The notes under the pieces: model-generated
The model's input: only the letters and a program-made list of their open reading frames with translations
Told to the model about the DNA's origin: nothing
Databases searched by the model: none
In this document: positions 37,649-47,170 of the stretch, piece by piece
Numbering within the stretch: position 1 is the first letter of the stretch
How the letters are laid out: each line of letters opens with the position of its first letter
Origin: Eutypa lata
Lineage: Eukaryota; Ascomycota; Sordariomycetes; Xylariales; Diatrypaceae
NCBI GenBank assembly: GCA_022661535.1
Contig: JAKULF010000009.1
Span: 2,170,001 to 2,234,000, forward strand
Direction of reading: 5' to 3'
DNA: 64,000 nucleotides
Position numbers and translations under genes: made by a program

Positions 37649-39010
37649 ATGAGTGACAAATCGATGGAGCCGACCACCAACATGGCCCAGGAGCCAGCTG
37701 CTCATGACGAGGTCGTAGAGACCATTGAACAGGACGAGGTCGGAAATACCATTGAACAGGACGCCATGATCGGTAAGTAGTTCGACCCCTCATCCTCTGT
37801 TAGCCCTGCTCCCCCCCCCCTATTGTTGCTGATAGCGCCGGCACTTTCAACTGACCTTGCGCAAAGCTGGAGGATCGGGCGCCACTACGACCACACCTCA
37901 AGCGGAGGAAAAAGAGGCATCTACTGTCCCGGCTAAAGGTCTGCCGACCCCCGCCTTGGTGGGATCTGGTGCCGAGACCGGCTTCCGACTCGTCCCAGAG
38001 GGTTTCCACCTCGTCCCAGAGGGCTACCGCCTCGTCCCCGACGAGGGCCCAGTACTCGGCAAGCGGAAGCTTACTAGTGATGCGGGCAATCCCTCCACGA
38101 AGTTTCAATACGTTTCGGATGACAGCGGAAAGATCGTGGGCAAAAAGCCAGGCACCCTCAGAGCGGCCACGGCGAGCACTGTTGGCTACGGCCCGGGCCC
38201 CGCCCCCAAGCTGACATCGACTCCCACCCCGAAGCTGTCGAAGGCCGCGAGGAAGAAAATTGAGGCTGAAAGCCTGAAAACCCTTGCTAAGGTACTTCCC
38301 ACCTCCCCCCATTTCTATCAAGACTAGGACATGCTGGCTAATTACTTCTCGCAGGATATCACGGACGAAACCGTCGAAAAGGCGGCGGATATCCTTGCGG
38401 CTAATTCTAAGTACTTGAACCAGCTCGCCCTCAGGGCCGGACGCACCGAAAAGGACCTCAAGAATCCCACAAGCGCCAAGGAGAAGCAGCTGGCTAGAGC
38501 TCTTGCTCTAGAGAAGTTGGGTCTGAACCTGGACCAAGTCAAAGAAAACCACGAAGACTTTTTCAAATGCCTCTTCGACTGTACCAACGGGAAGGGAGGC
38601 TCCACGGTGCAAGTCCTTGTCATGCAGTATGACATGGATCCCCAAGAGTATCCCGAGAGCAGTAGGCGCCAGCGGGTCATCGCGGCGATCCTAAGAGTAA
38701 GTAGAGCAACTAATCCCTTGATATCGCGATTGCTACTAATCATTAGAAATAGAAATTTCTTGGTACTGACGAGTACCAACCCGAAACCGACGAAGGCTCG
38801 GAAAGTGACGAAATCGTCACTGGGAGACGCAAGGAAGCGGTGCCTACCCGGGGAGACAGCACGGATGGTTCAACTCCTGCTGCCGCGGGCTCGGCCACTG
38901 GAGCCGAGGCGTCGGCTTCCTCCCCTCAAGGCACCGCTGAAGGACCTTACTTCATCGACGATGTTGAGGACTCAGTCGATGACTTCGACAGTCTTTCTCT
39001 CCACGACTAG
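37649..39010 (+). CDS. Accessory protein with exon-encoded helical module and LVPEG repeats
   Basis: Four exons: 37649-37772, 37867-38291, 38355-38696, 38753-39010 (introns 94, 63 and 56 nt with consensus donors and branch sites); 382 residues. Not a named family. Residues 1-80 are acidic and disordered. Residues ~80-103 carry three copies of an 8-residue repeat (FRLVPEG, FHLVPEG, YRLVPDE). Exon 3, bounded by phase-0 introns, encodes a compact helical module (residues 184-297): DITDETVEKAADILAANSKY, ARALALEKLGLNLDQVKENH, DFFKCLFDCTNGK, RRQRVIAAILR. This matches exon 2 of the minus-strand gene at 48949 (ITETHIIKAA, RRLMLHELKVDDDLLRSLHR, ILVDDCATGK, LLIVRGILR). The last exon is acidic and Ser/Glu/Asp-rich (SVDDFDSLSLHD end). 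A 94-bp tandem duplication follows the stop. Confidence 0.75.
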
Positions 39011-39109
39011 TAGATCCTTGCTGGCCCCGCCATGTCGTAGTCCTGAGTCTGACAACGATACGCGTCCACAGGACTGCCCACTGCCCCAGCCGCCCACCAC
39101 TGTCCCATA

Positions 39110-39301
39110 ATGTCAATAACCCCCTAACTACTCAGAGGCAATATCCCAGATTGTTCACATTTGCCAGAGTCGGTCATCACTATCCGGAATACCCCATCAC
39201 ATCATGTCAATAACCCCGTCACTACTCACAGGCAATATCCTAGATTGTTCACCATTTGCCAGAGTCATAGTCATCACGCCCCGGAATACCCCCGTCACAT
39301 C
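39110..39301 (+). repeat. Two-copy ~95-bp tandem duplication
   Basis: Copies at 39110-39203 and 39204-39301 share ATGTCAATAACCCC..., AGGCAATATC..., GATTGTTCAC and CATTTGCCAGAGTC in the same order, with a few substitutions and short indels. It begins about 100 bp past the stop codon of the gene at 37649, probably in its 3' UTR. Confidence 0.9.
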
Positions 39302-39566
39302 ACCACACTTTTCCTAAACACAGGCACTAGGATAGACTTAATAAAAATCTTTGCCGTATTCGTCGATAGTATTATATCGTCCTTGTGTGGAATCTCTGAA
39401 TTAGTAGATCGTAATACGTTGAGATTGGCAGGTCTTTAGCGATGTTAACCGCTACAATTAAGTCCGAGATCAAAAACATAAACAAGTTTGCGGCGTTAAG
39501 AACTGATATATAGGTGCTGCCATTACCTAGATGTCACCACAAATAGACCAGGTCATGTTAAGTGAT

Positions 39567-39600
<34 letters not shown>

Positions 39601-40932
39601 TGTTGTTGTAATACTTGGAAGCTTCAAAGCTCGGTTTCAATGTACCCTGCGTATTATGTATATAGCTCCCAGTATGTTCCTGTCCGGGTGGAAATCAACT
39701 CAAGGCAATGAACGACATAGACAATATCAATTAATTTGGGTTAATCCATGGATGCCTTCATGTTAGCGCATTTGCATTAATATGTATATACGTTACCAAC
39801 TTAAGTATTAGAAATGGAAATCGTATTCACAGTTCTACCAACCTTAGAGCAACAATTCCAATACTTTTGTGGAGAAGCTATTATTAGCGCCAGACAACCA
39901 TCGTGAGTTTATCTTTTGGTGTTTTGACTGATCCATCTTCCATCTCGGTTCCGTCCGGGATCGAGGTGATATGTTAGGTGGTTATGAACCCATGCACTAA
40001 GGTTCTGACCAATCAGAGCTTATAATACAGCCGAACCACCAACGTAATGGTAATAGTCACATCAGGTATATCAATACAGTCTCAACATTAATTGGTGAAA
40101 GCAGGGCATGATTGTGTCGAGTTGATTCGCCCTAAGGCCTGCACACCCATACTACCCCCCAGGTTTCCCACCCGATTACATTCTCACAACGTTGCTCTGA
40201 TGATGATTTCATCCCAGCCATCTCACCCAAACCGCTTCAACCCATCTTACTTCGGACCAGCCCGGGCAACTCTAACTTGAAGTCGTGTTTCTCGTTTATA
40301 GATGCCCTGCGACATGGATGGGCCTGACTTGATGTTAAGCAACCTGATCCCTAACTTATTGGCGACAGGTTGCAGAAAAGTGGCTTGATCGACTTAATAC
40401 ATAATTAGCACGGGCCAAGAACTAATAATGGAACAGCCTGAGAATCATTAGACAGTTGCATCTTAACTAAATAAGCCAAAACAATCAAAGAACGAGTTAT
40501 GCATCCTATCGACATCAGGGGTATATAAAGGTTATGGCGATTACTGGGTCGAATAATATCCATGCGTTTAGAATGATGGCTGTGCTATCTAGTGGGAGTT
40601 TAATAGATGCTGTCAGATATAAAGCATAATAAAGAAATATTATTAATGGGTTATCTTTTATTGCAGTAGCGTATTTAACAGATGCTCAACTATATTAGTT
40701 GAGTGTAGGCTGCATTGGACTTACTTCGCCGTGCAACTTGTGACCCCGTCAGCAGTTATAATGCACACTCGAAGGAAGCTCGAGCTGCTTACATGGACCG
40801 CCCAGTTAACATGAGGTTTCCCCGGTATCAAGACAACAAAACTCGCACCCCCGCCTAGCTCCCGTCAGCCGCTGGCCTTACCGCTCGAGCTGCACCCTGG
40901 CACGAGCGCTCCTCACGACAGGAGGGCTATCG
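39302..40932. other. Intergenic DNA
   Basis: About 1.6 kb between convergent accessory genes. It contains an (AGT)n tract and a short sequence near 39900-39932 resembling one near 44830-44862. An isolated TATATAAA near 40522 has no supported gene downstream. Confidence 0.45.
39568..39600 (+). repeat. (AGT)11 microsatellite
   Basis: Eleven uninterrupted AGT units followed by three TTG units. Confidence 0.9.
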
Positions 40933-41772
40933 TCAAGTTCCCCTGCCGCCTTGCTCGGGGAAGACCGACTCCTTGTACATGGCGATTTGGTGCTCCATCT
41001 CCTTGCTGAAATCGCGTACGCCCGACTCTAGAAAGGCCCGGAATGACTCGTGTTGCCGCTCAGCTACGGAAAGCGCGTTCCGGCGCAGATTTAGGTCCTG
41101 AGCGCGGCCGACGCGCTCTAGCTCCTCCCTCTGCTCTTCCAGGGCTCGGCGTTGTATTTCGAGCTGGCGTGCGGCTTCCTTCTCTTGGGCGTCGAGCCTC
41201 TTCTCCCGGTCGCTGAGCTCCTCATCCTTCTCCGCGACGCGCTGTTGGAATTGCTGCATGGCGGTCTCGAACTCCTGCTCGAAGGCGGCTCCCGATCTCT
41301 TACAGTCGGCTACTTCCACGCGAAGCGCTGCCACAACCCCCAGCGTCTGTTCCAGGGCTTGCTGACTCTCCCGGTACTTAGCTTCCCAGTTGAACTGCCC
41401 CCCCTGGACAGGCGGGTCGCGCCTGCTCTCGACGTTCTGGAGGCACTCGCGGTGGCTTTGGATCGATGCCGCCAGCTCCTGGAGCTCTGTGCGCTTGGAC
41501 TCTATGTCGGCGTCCAGGACCCCCGTGTCGTTGAGGCTCCGCGCCTCTGCGTACTTGCGCTCGCATCTCTGGAGACGGTGCACCATGGCTCTGGCCTCCG
41601 CCTCGGTGATCAAGTGCATCCCGCGCGCCTCAGTGTACTTCTCCGCCCAGCCGTCCAGGTCGCGGACCAACCCGGGGGACGTTTTGACGCCCTTCTTCTT
41701 CTTGCACGGGTCTGGCTGGCCGGCAGGAGCTGGTGGGGAGCCCTGGTACGCTCGCTTGTTTGCTTGGCGCAT
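40933..41772 (-). CDS. Coiled-coil accessory protein
   Basis: One exon, 279 residues, starting MRQANKRAYQGSP. A short basic N-terminus (CKKKKGVKTSP) could act as a nuclear signal. Most of the rest is heptad-like and rich in Glu, Gln, Arg and Ala: AEARAMVHRLQRCERKYAEA, ESKRTELQELAASIQSHREC, QQRVAEKDEELSDREKRLDA, ARQLEIQRRALEEQREELER. These indicate one or two long parallel coiled coils and probable oligomerisation. No enzymatic motif and no named family. It is transcribed divergently from the gene at 42276 across ~500 bp, so the two are probably co-regulated. Confidence 0.75.
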   Translation of the reverse strand: MRQANKRAYQGSPPAPAGQPDPCKKKKGVKTSPGLVRDLDGWAEKYTEARGMHLITEAEARAMVHRLQRCERKYAEARSLNDTGVLDADIESKRTELQELAASIQSHRECLQNVESRRDPPVQGGQFNWEAKYRESQQALEQTLGVVAALRVEVADCKRSGAAFEQEFETAMQQFQQRVAEKDEELSDREKRLDAQEKEAARQLEIQRRALEEQREELERVGRAQDLNLRRNALSVAERQHESFRAFLESGVRDFSKEMEHQIAMYKESVFPEQGGRGT

Positions 41773-42275
41773 GATGTCTGGCCGGGACGCGGTCGATACG
41801 TGTAGGGTAGCTGGGGAACGGTGACAGAGTATGGGGACAGAAAGCTGCTAACGCGAGTGTAGTTGGTGGATGAGCGATGAAGCAAAGGACGGAGGTCAGC
41901 GCCCCTGCGGTTCTTGAAAGCTCCTCGCGCTGTCTGGCATCCATATCGACCACCCCTAGGACGCGAATCGGTCGTTTGTCTGGAGGTGAGACACACAGGC
42001 GCTAAGGCCCTGCGGGACAGTCGTGCCTGAGAACAGGTGCATCGCGCGTCCCTGCTCGACCAATGGAAGGTCGGCGTGAACCCGTTTCAGAACGCGCTAG
42101 AAGATTCCGAGCCTGCTAAGACTTCCTACCAGACGCTGCTGCAGCCTGCTTTTCTAAGCGGCATTTGCGGGAGGTTGAACAAACAAGATCTTCACCACTA
42201 CTGCGTACTCTTCGTCCGACACCTCCCGCTCATCACCGTCCACCAAGCACCCCTACCACGTTCACCGCCGACAAG
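41773..42275. promoter_or_regulatory. Divergent promoter region
   Basis: About 500 bp between the starts of two head-to-head genes. Open frames run through it but without start codons in context. No clear TATA box was seen on either strand. Confidence 0.4.
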
Positions 42276-43871
42276 ATGGTACTAAGACCAGCACGAAACT
42301 TGAGCGCCTTTACGGCGTGGCCGAGCTGCAGACAGATCAGAGAACTAGCTGAGGAGCGGAAGATTTCGGACAAGGAAGACAACAAGGAGCTGCCCGAGAC
42401 CGCCCTGCTCGCCAGAGTCATGCTCTGGGAGATGGCTGTCCCCGTGGGCGAGTGGAAAGCGTTGCTCGTAGATGTCGAGCCGCTGGTGCCCCTGGGCATA
42501 ACGGCCCTCACGAGAACCTGCAGGGAGTTGGGGATAGGATACAACTCCCGCCACTGCATGGTCGAGAAGGCAATCAAGTATTTCGAGGAGAAGATCGAAG
42601 AGGGCCGTCGTCAAGACGAGCAGAAGTCCCTGATGTCTCCATCGTCCGAGGAGGCGACCAGGGAGGCCGAGCAGGCTGGCGGCTTGCCCGGAGGTGCCGA
42701 GGAGAATATGGATGCTGGTAAGGACTGTCGTGAGACCCGAGGCAGAACCACAGCTCACAGCGGCGGCCCAGATGACGATGCCGACTCGAGAGCATCTACG
42801 ACTACCACCGAGCTCCCCAAAAACGATGCCGAGCCAAGCCTTACGACCGCTCATGAAGAGCTAGAGGCAACCGACGAGAAGCCCGCGACGGCTATGACAG
42901 ACCATGTTGAGCCAGACCACGTGGTCGCCGAGAAACCTGAGACGACCAAGGCCGTGGCAGGTCATATCACCACCGACGAGAAGCCAAAGGCAGCCGAGTC
43001 CACAACAGATCACGTCGATCACCATCCGATTGCTGATATAGATGCAGAGGTGACCGAGACTGCGATGGGCCATGCTGGGGCAGACCGTATGCTCGTCGGC
43101 GAAAAGCCAGGAGCACCTGAGCCTATGACGGATCGTATTGAAGACGAAGATACGATGACCGATGCGAACCCAGCGGCAATCGAACCCATGACAGATCATG
43201 CGGCCGCCGCCGAGAGCACAGAGGTATCCGAACCCGCAGCTGATCTCGAACATGATCCGATCATCGAGGAAGATCCGGAGATGGCCGTGACCGTGGTAGA
43301 CCACGAGGGAGACCACATTCTCACCGATGAGACATCGGACGCGGCGGGGCCTATGGCGGGCTATGTCGAACACGCTTCGGCCGTCGATGAGGATCCGAAG
43401 ACGACCGAGTCTGTTGCAGGCTACACTGAGCATGACCTGCCCACGGATGAGAAGCTAGAGGTGGCTGAGCTCGACCACCTTGGGCTAGACCGTATGATCT
43501 TCGAAGATTCGCAGCTGATCGAACAACCTGCAGCATCTACAAGTTCGACACCGAGCAGCCCGGTGCCAGGTGCGGAGCCGGACCCGGCCAGGATGGAAGT
43601 GCAGGGAATGGTGCTGGACGACCCTGGCCAGTGCCCCTCAGAGCAGACGGATGCCGGTGGTTCGAGCCAAGACGAGTTCATGTTCGGCGGAGACCAGCCG
43701 GGCCCCGCCCCGCAGGCTTGCTCGACGCCGCCGCTCCAGGAAACCGAGGAAGCAGCGGAGGGCCCGTCGCCCGCGACGAAGAGGCGGGTGGCTTGGGCCG
43801 TGAGTGCCATCCTGCGAGGGTTGGCCAGCAGGGGCCCACCTAAGCCGCCTGCGGAGGGGGCGACAGACTAG
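42276..43871 (+). CDS. Accessory protein with helical module and degenerate ~20-residue acidic repeats
   Basis: One exon, 531 residues from ATG at 42276 (the frame extends upstream only through non-ATG codons). Residues ~20-115 resemble the helical module shared in this cluster: SCRQIRELAEERKISDKEDN, ALLARVMLWEMAVPVGEWKA, ALTRTCRELGIGYNSRH, MVEKAIKYFEEKIEEGRR. Residues about 198-395 are about ten degenerate repeats of ~20 residues following the pattern DEKP-x(3)-E-x-MTDHVE-x-D (for example EKPGAPEPMTDRIEDEDTM, ANPAAIEPMTDH, EDPKTTESVAGYTEHDLPTD). The C-terminus is acidic and Pro-rich, then basic and helical (ATKRRVAWAVSAILRGLAS). Probably largely disordered between the two ends. Not a named family. 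Confidence 0.72.
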   Translation: MVLRPARNLSAFTAWPSCRQIRELAEERKISDKEDNKELPETALLARVMLWEMAVPVGEWKALLVDVEPLVPLGITALTRTCRELGIGYNSRHCMVEKAIKYFEEKIEEGRRQDEQKSLMSPSSEEATREAEQAGGLPGGAEENMDAGKDCRETRGRTTAHSGGPDDDADSRASTTTTELPKNDAEPSLTTAHEELEATDEKPATAMTDHVEPDHVVAEKPETTKAVAGHITTDEKPKAAESTTDHVDHHPIADIDAEVTETAMGHAGADRMLVGEKPGAPEPMTDRIEDEDTMTDANPAAIEPMTDHAAAAESTEVSEPAADLEHDPIIEEDPEMAVTVVDHEGDHILTDETSDAAGPMAGYVEHASAVDEDPKTTESVAGYTEHDLPTDEKLEVAELDHLGLDRMIFEDSQLIEQPAASTSSTPSSPVPGAEPDPARMEVQGMVLDDPGQCPSEQTDAGGSSQDEFMFGGDQPGPAPQACSTPPLQETEEAAEGPSPATKRRVAWAVSAILRGLASRGPPKPPAEGATD

Positions 43872-46530
43872 GAGGTTGTCTGTGGCGGAGGCCAGAGCGT
43901 GGGAAGCTGGATTGCGATGGATTACACGGTGATCAGGTCACACGGCTACGGAATCTAATGTATGCGTGACGAAATGTAAGGGATTGTTGCGCGGTTATCC
44001 TAAACAAACATGTAACTAGACAGCTTCTTCATGCGTTGCCCGAAGTGATGAGAGGTGGTATGTTCTCGAGGACGTGATTGGGCACACGCGAGGTCGATGC
44101 AAACATGTCGTCAAGTAGTTCACGGTATCTGTCGTCGAGTCCTGTAGTAACTACCGACAGCTCAAACCCGCAGTTCGGTTGCTGTGAGGCTAACGTGCAC
44201 CATACGTCTCAGTGATCTGATGGTAGTTCTTCCTCCTAGAAGCCGAGAGCTTTTCTAGACTTCCAGTCCTCTTGCTGCTGCTATTCGCACTTGAATCTTA
44301 GCAGCTCCGACTACTAGTGTTAGGATCGAGCACATCCGTAAATGAAAAGGGCAACAACCAGAACAATGAAGAAATTGTCCCTGCCCAATTGAATTGAAGT
44401 CATTTCGTGACGAGCTTGGCCAATAATATCAATCGGTCTAAATATAGTACCCCTTCAGGTACTCGATAAATGGACAAGGAGAATCGCCAGCCAATACCGC
44501 CGGGATACTAACCACCAGAGCAAAGGACCTTAGTTCGATTGATCGATGGGGGAAAGCCCTCGACTAAACAACGGTCTCGAGTAGACTGGCCAATGATTCG
44601 CTGCCGAGTGCAGCCACAACCAGGGTTCAAAACAACTCGATTCAGTCAACAATTACTCCGTATTGGTTGATTTACGTCAATTCACCAACACCCCTATCCT
44701 AGTGGATTCAAGGGTTGGGATTGACATATTGAAGGCCATAGTCTCGAAGAGGTTGATATAAGGGACATACTTTTGCTCATATATGTGTCCAACTATTCAC
44801 CTGCCTGCTATTACTCATTACTCCGCAATTATCGCGAGTTTGATTTTGGTGTTTTAGCCTACCCACCCATCAGACTTAGTAGCTCAGGGATCACGATAGC
44901 TTCAGCTATCCGATGAGACGGTAGAGAGGCTGTCCACGACCTATCGCGTGGCCAAAGGGTAGAGGCGTGCAGATATCAATTCCGCCGCGGCGTCGCAATT
45001 CTGTTACATCACTGACTTCATCATATGATACCACTGCAATACGTAGTTATGAAGGGATACAATCGTGATATTCCGTTAGAGTAATATACAGGAGCAACGA
45101 TATGATGAGCTCACCGAAGCTCAAGTAGACTGCGATTGTTTATTAATGTGTGAAGTAGGTGGCATACAATTGATGGCCTCTACTAAGCTGTCAAGCAACG
45201 CAACCACTGGAATCCCGTATACACGAATCGGTATATACCGGCCTTTACAATGAATACACTTGGGATTTTTATGCATTGCGCAACCTGTAACGCAATCCAT
45301 TGCATTTTTCTTCATTGCACGTCGCAGTAACTAGTAACCCCACTGTTAGTATTTACTATATATTTGTATAATATCATTAACATGCAGCTGATATACACCG
45401 CCACACTAGGGGTCCTAGGGGTTGAAAATTATAAAGGGGTCGGAGATGAGATAAGTATAAGCCACGTGAGTATGGGCCAAGTAATAGAATATACGCGTCG
45501 GGTAAGGATTATACGCATCGAATAAGTAGCGTACGCGTTTTGTAACACCAATGCAACGCCACTGTTTAGCAGCAGTCGCGCAGCGGCAACCCGCTAAATC
45601 CAAGGCGCTCGTTGCAATGGATTGTGTTGCTTGGCAGCCTGGCCTCTACTTGATAGTATGCTTATAAGGAGAGAAATACGAAAGTTAACCGGCCTTAACC
45701 CGCAACTCAAACCTGGTGATGCCGGCTAACCAATAGCACAGGACATATCCAACCCAGCCGACTCGGCGCCGTGGAGGCAAATCGATACTGCAGCCCTCAA
45801 TTTGCTGAAAACTGAAGAAAAAGATCACAGCTTCCTCGGCGGACAGAATGCGTAAACACTCGAAACTCGCGTCTTCCTCGACGGATAAGTAGTAGCGCGA
45901 ATAACTTTAGGCTAGGAGAGCCACCCGGAAGTTATAGATGTGATGAAAATAGTGACGCTGACTGTACGACGGCGACAGATCCCTGGTAGCGGTAATTTGA
46001 TGACCTATATAATGGTGATTGCTCGGTGACCTGGTAACTGATCACTATTGCTCGATGTCGGCCGACAACTTGCCGAGTGGAGCGGGCGATTGGACGGCCG
46101 ATATCCATAGTTAAAGATCGAAATTAACGGCTGGCGGCCTGATGGTTGTTTGACGACCGGGTGGGTGACTGGTGGCTTGACGAGGCTTGATCAATGACGC
46201 CAACCGCGACTTGTTCAACTAGACAATCAATAGTCAAAATGAACGATTTGTAGGCCGTGGCGGTTAAGACAGTTGCCTTGATTGCGTTGCTACCTAGGGC
46301 CAATCTCCTTTGCTCCATTATACTATGGAAGAACAAGGTATGGTTGTGGCAGCTATGGTCAAGTTCAAAGAGGACGTCGAGAATCACCTCCTAACGAAAT
46401 ACATTACCCGACAAGTGTTCGAATAGGGGTATCGTAAGCGGCGTGGGTCAATCACTGAGGATCTAGCAAAGCTCATACTAAATTGGTAGACCCTCAAGGT
46501 CATTTGCAGTCCATATTCATGAGAGGTCAT

Positions 46531-46947
46531 ATCACCCGAGGGTTTGACTCCACCTAGTCCACTAAATCGTCCCACATACACCTATCGCTCCAGCCACATA
46601 GCTAAAGTTATTACTTAAAGCTACCTATGGGCTGCTACCTACAGCTACCTATGGGCTGCTACCTACAGCTATAAGGGGCTGCTACCTACAGCTATAAGGG
46701 GCTGCTACCTACAGCTATAAAGGGCTGCTACTTACAACTATGAGGAACTATTACCTATAATTATAAAGAAAAAGTTGTTATTTACAATTATAAAAGGTTA
46801 CTATTTAACGGCATATATATTACAATAAAAAATTGGTAAATTAAGTATTTAGCGAAAGCATAAGTCCTTAAGATGTATAGCGCGCCACAAGGCCTACGCC
46901 TTACACCAGGCTTTAATGGGCTAGGTGGAGTCATACCCTCGGGTGAT
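46531..46947. mobile_element. Small inverted-repeat element (MITE-like)
   Basis: The ~30-bp left arm at 46531-46560 begins ATCACCCGAGGG and ends CACCTAGTCC. It is the reverse complement of the right arm at 46919-46947 with one mismatch and one indel. The ~360 bp between the arms holds a decaying minisatellite and no coding capacity. A small non-autonomous transposon or an inverted duplication fits; target-site duplications were not identified. Confidence 0.45.
46619..46808. repeat. 23-24 bp minisatellite decaying toward AT
   Basis: About eight consecutive units. The first two (AGCTACCTATGGGCTGCTAC) are identical, the next three are AGCTATAAGGGGCTGCTACC-like, and the last units have become AATTATAAA-like. 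Units become progressively AT-richer left to right through C-to-T and G-to-A changes plus small indels. Confidence 0.8.
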
Positions 46948-47170
46948 CTTACGTCTCCATATTCATCGGGTTCTGGTGCTGTCAACCCTAAACCCAGTCA
47001 AGGCCCCCAGTAGCCCTATCCTATCCGACGCACAAGCGAAATAGCCTATCTGTATCTCCGTTCTCGCTGTGCCTCCACAAATACTCTCCACTAAATGAGG
47101 CCACAGCAAGACATGTCATATGTCCAAACCCTCTCCCTCGTCATTATTCCAATGGCTCTCGCGCCCCGCT

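Larger units (their letters stand above)
43872..47170. other. Intergenic DNA with an inverted-repeat element
   Basis: About 3.3 kb without a supported gene. It contains a short sequence (44830-44862) like one near 39900 and the inverted-repeat and minisatellite structure at 46.5-46.95 kb. The remainder has short frames with frequent stops. Confidence 0.45.
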
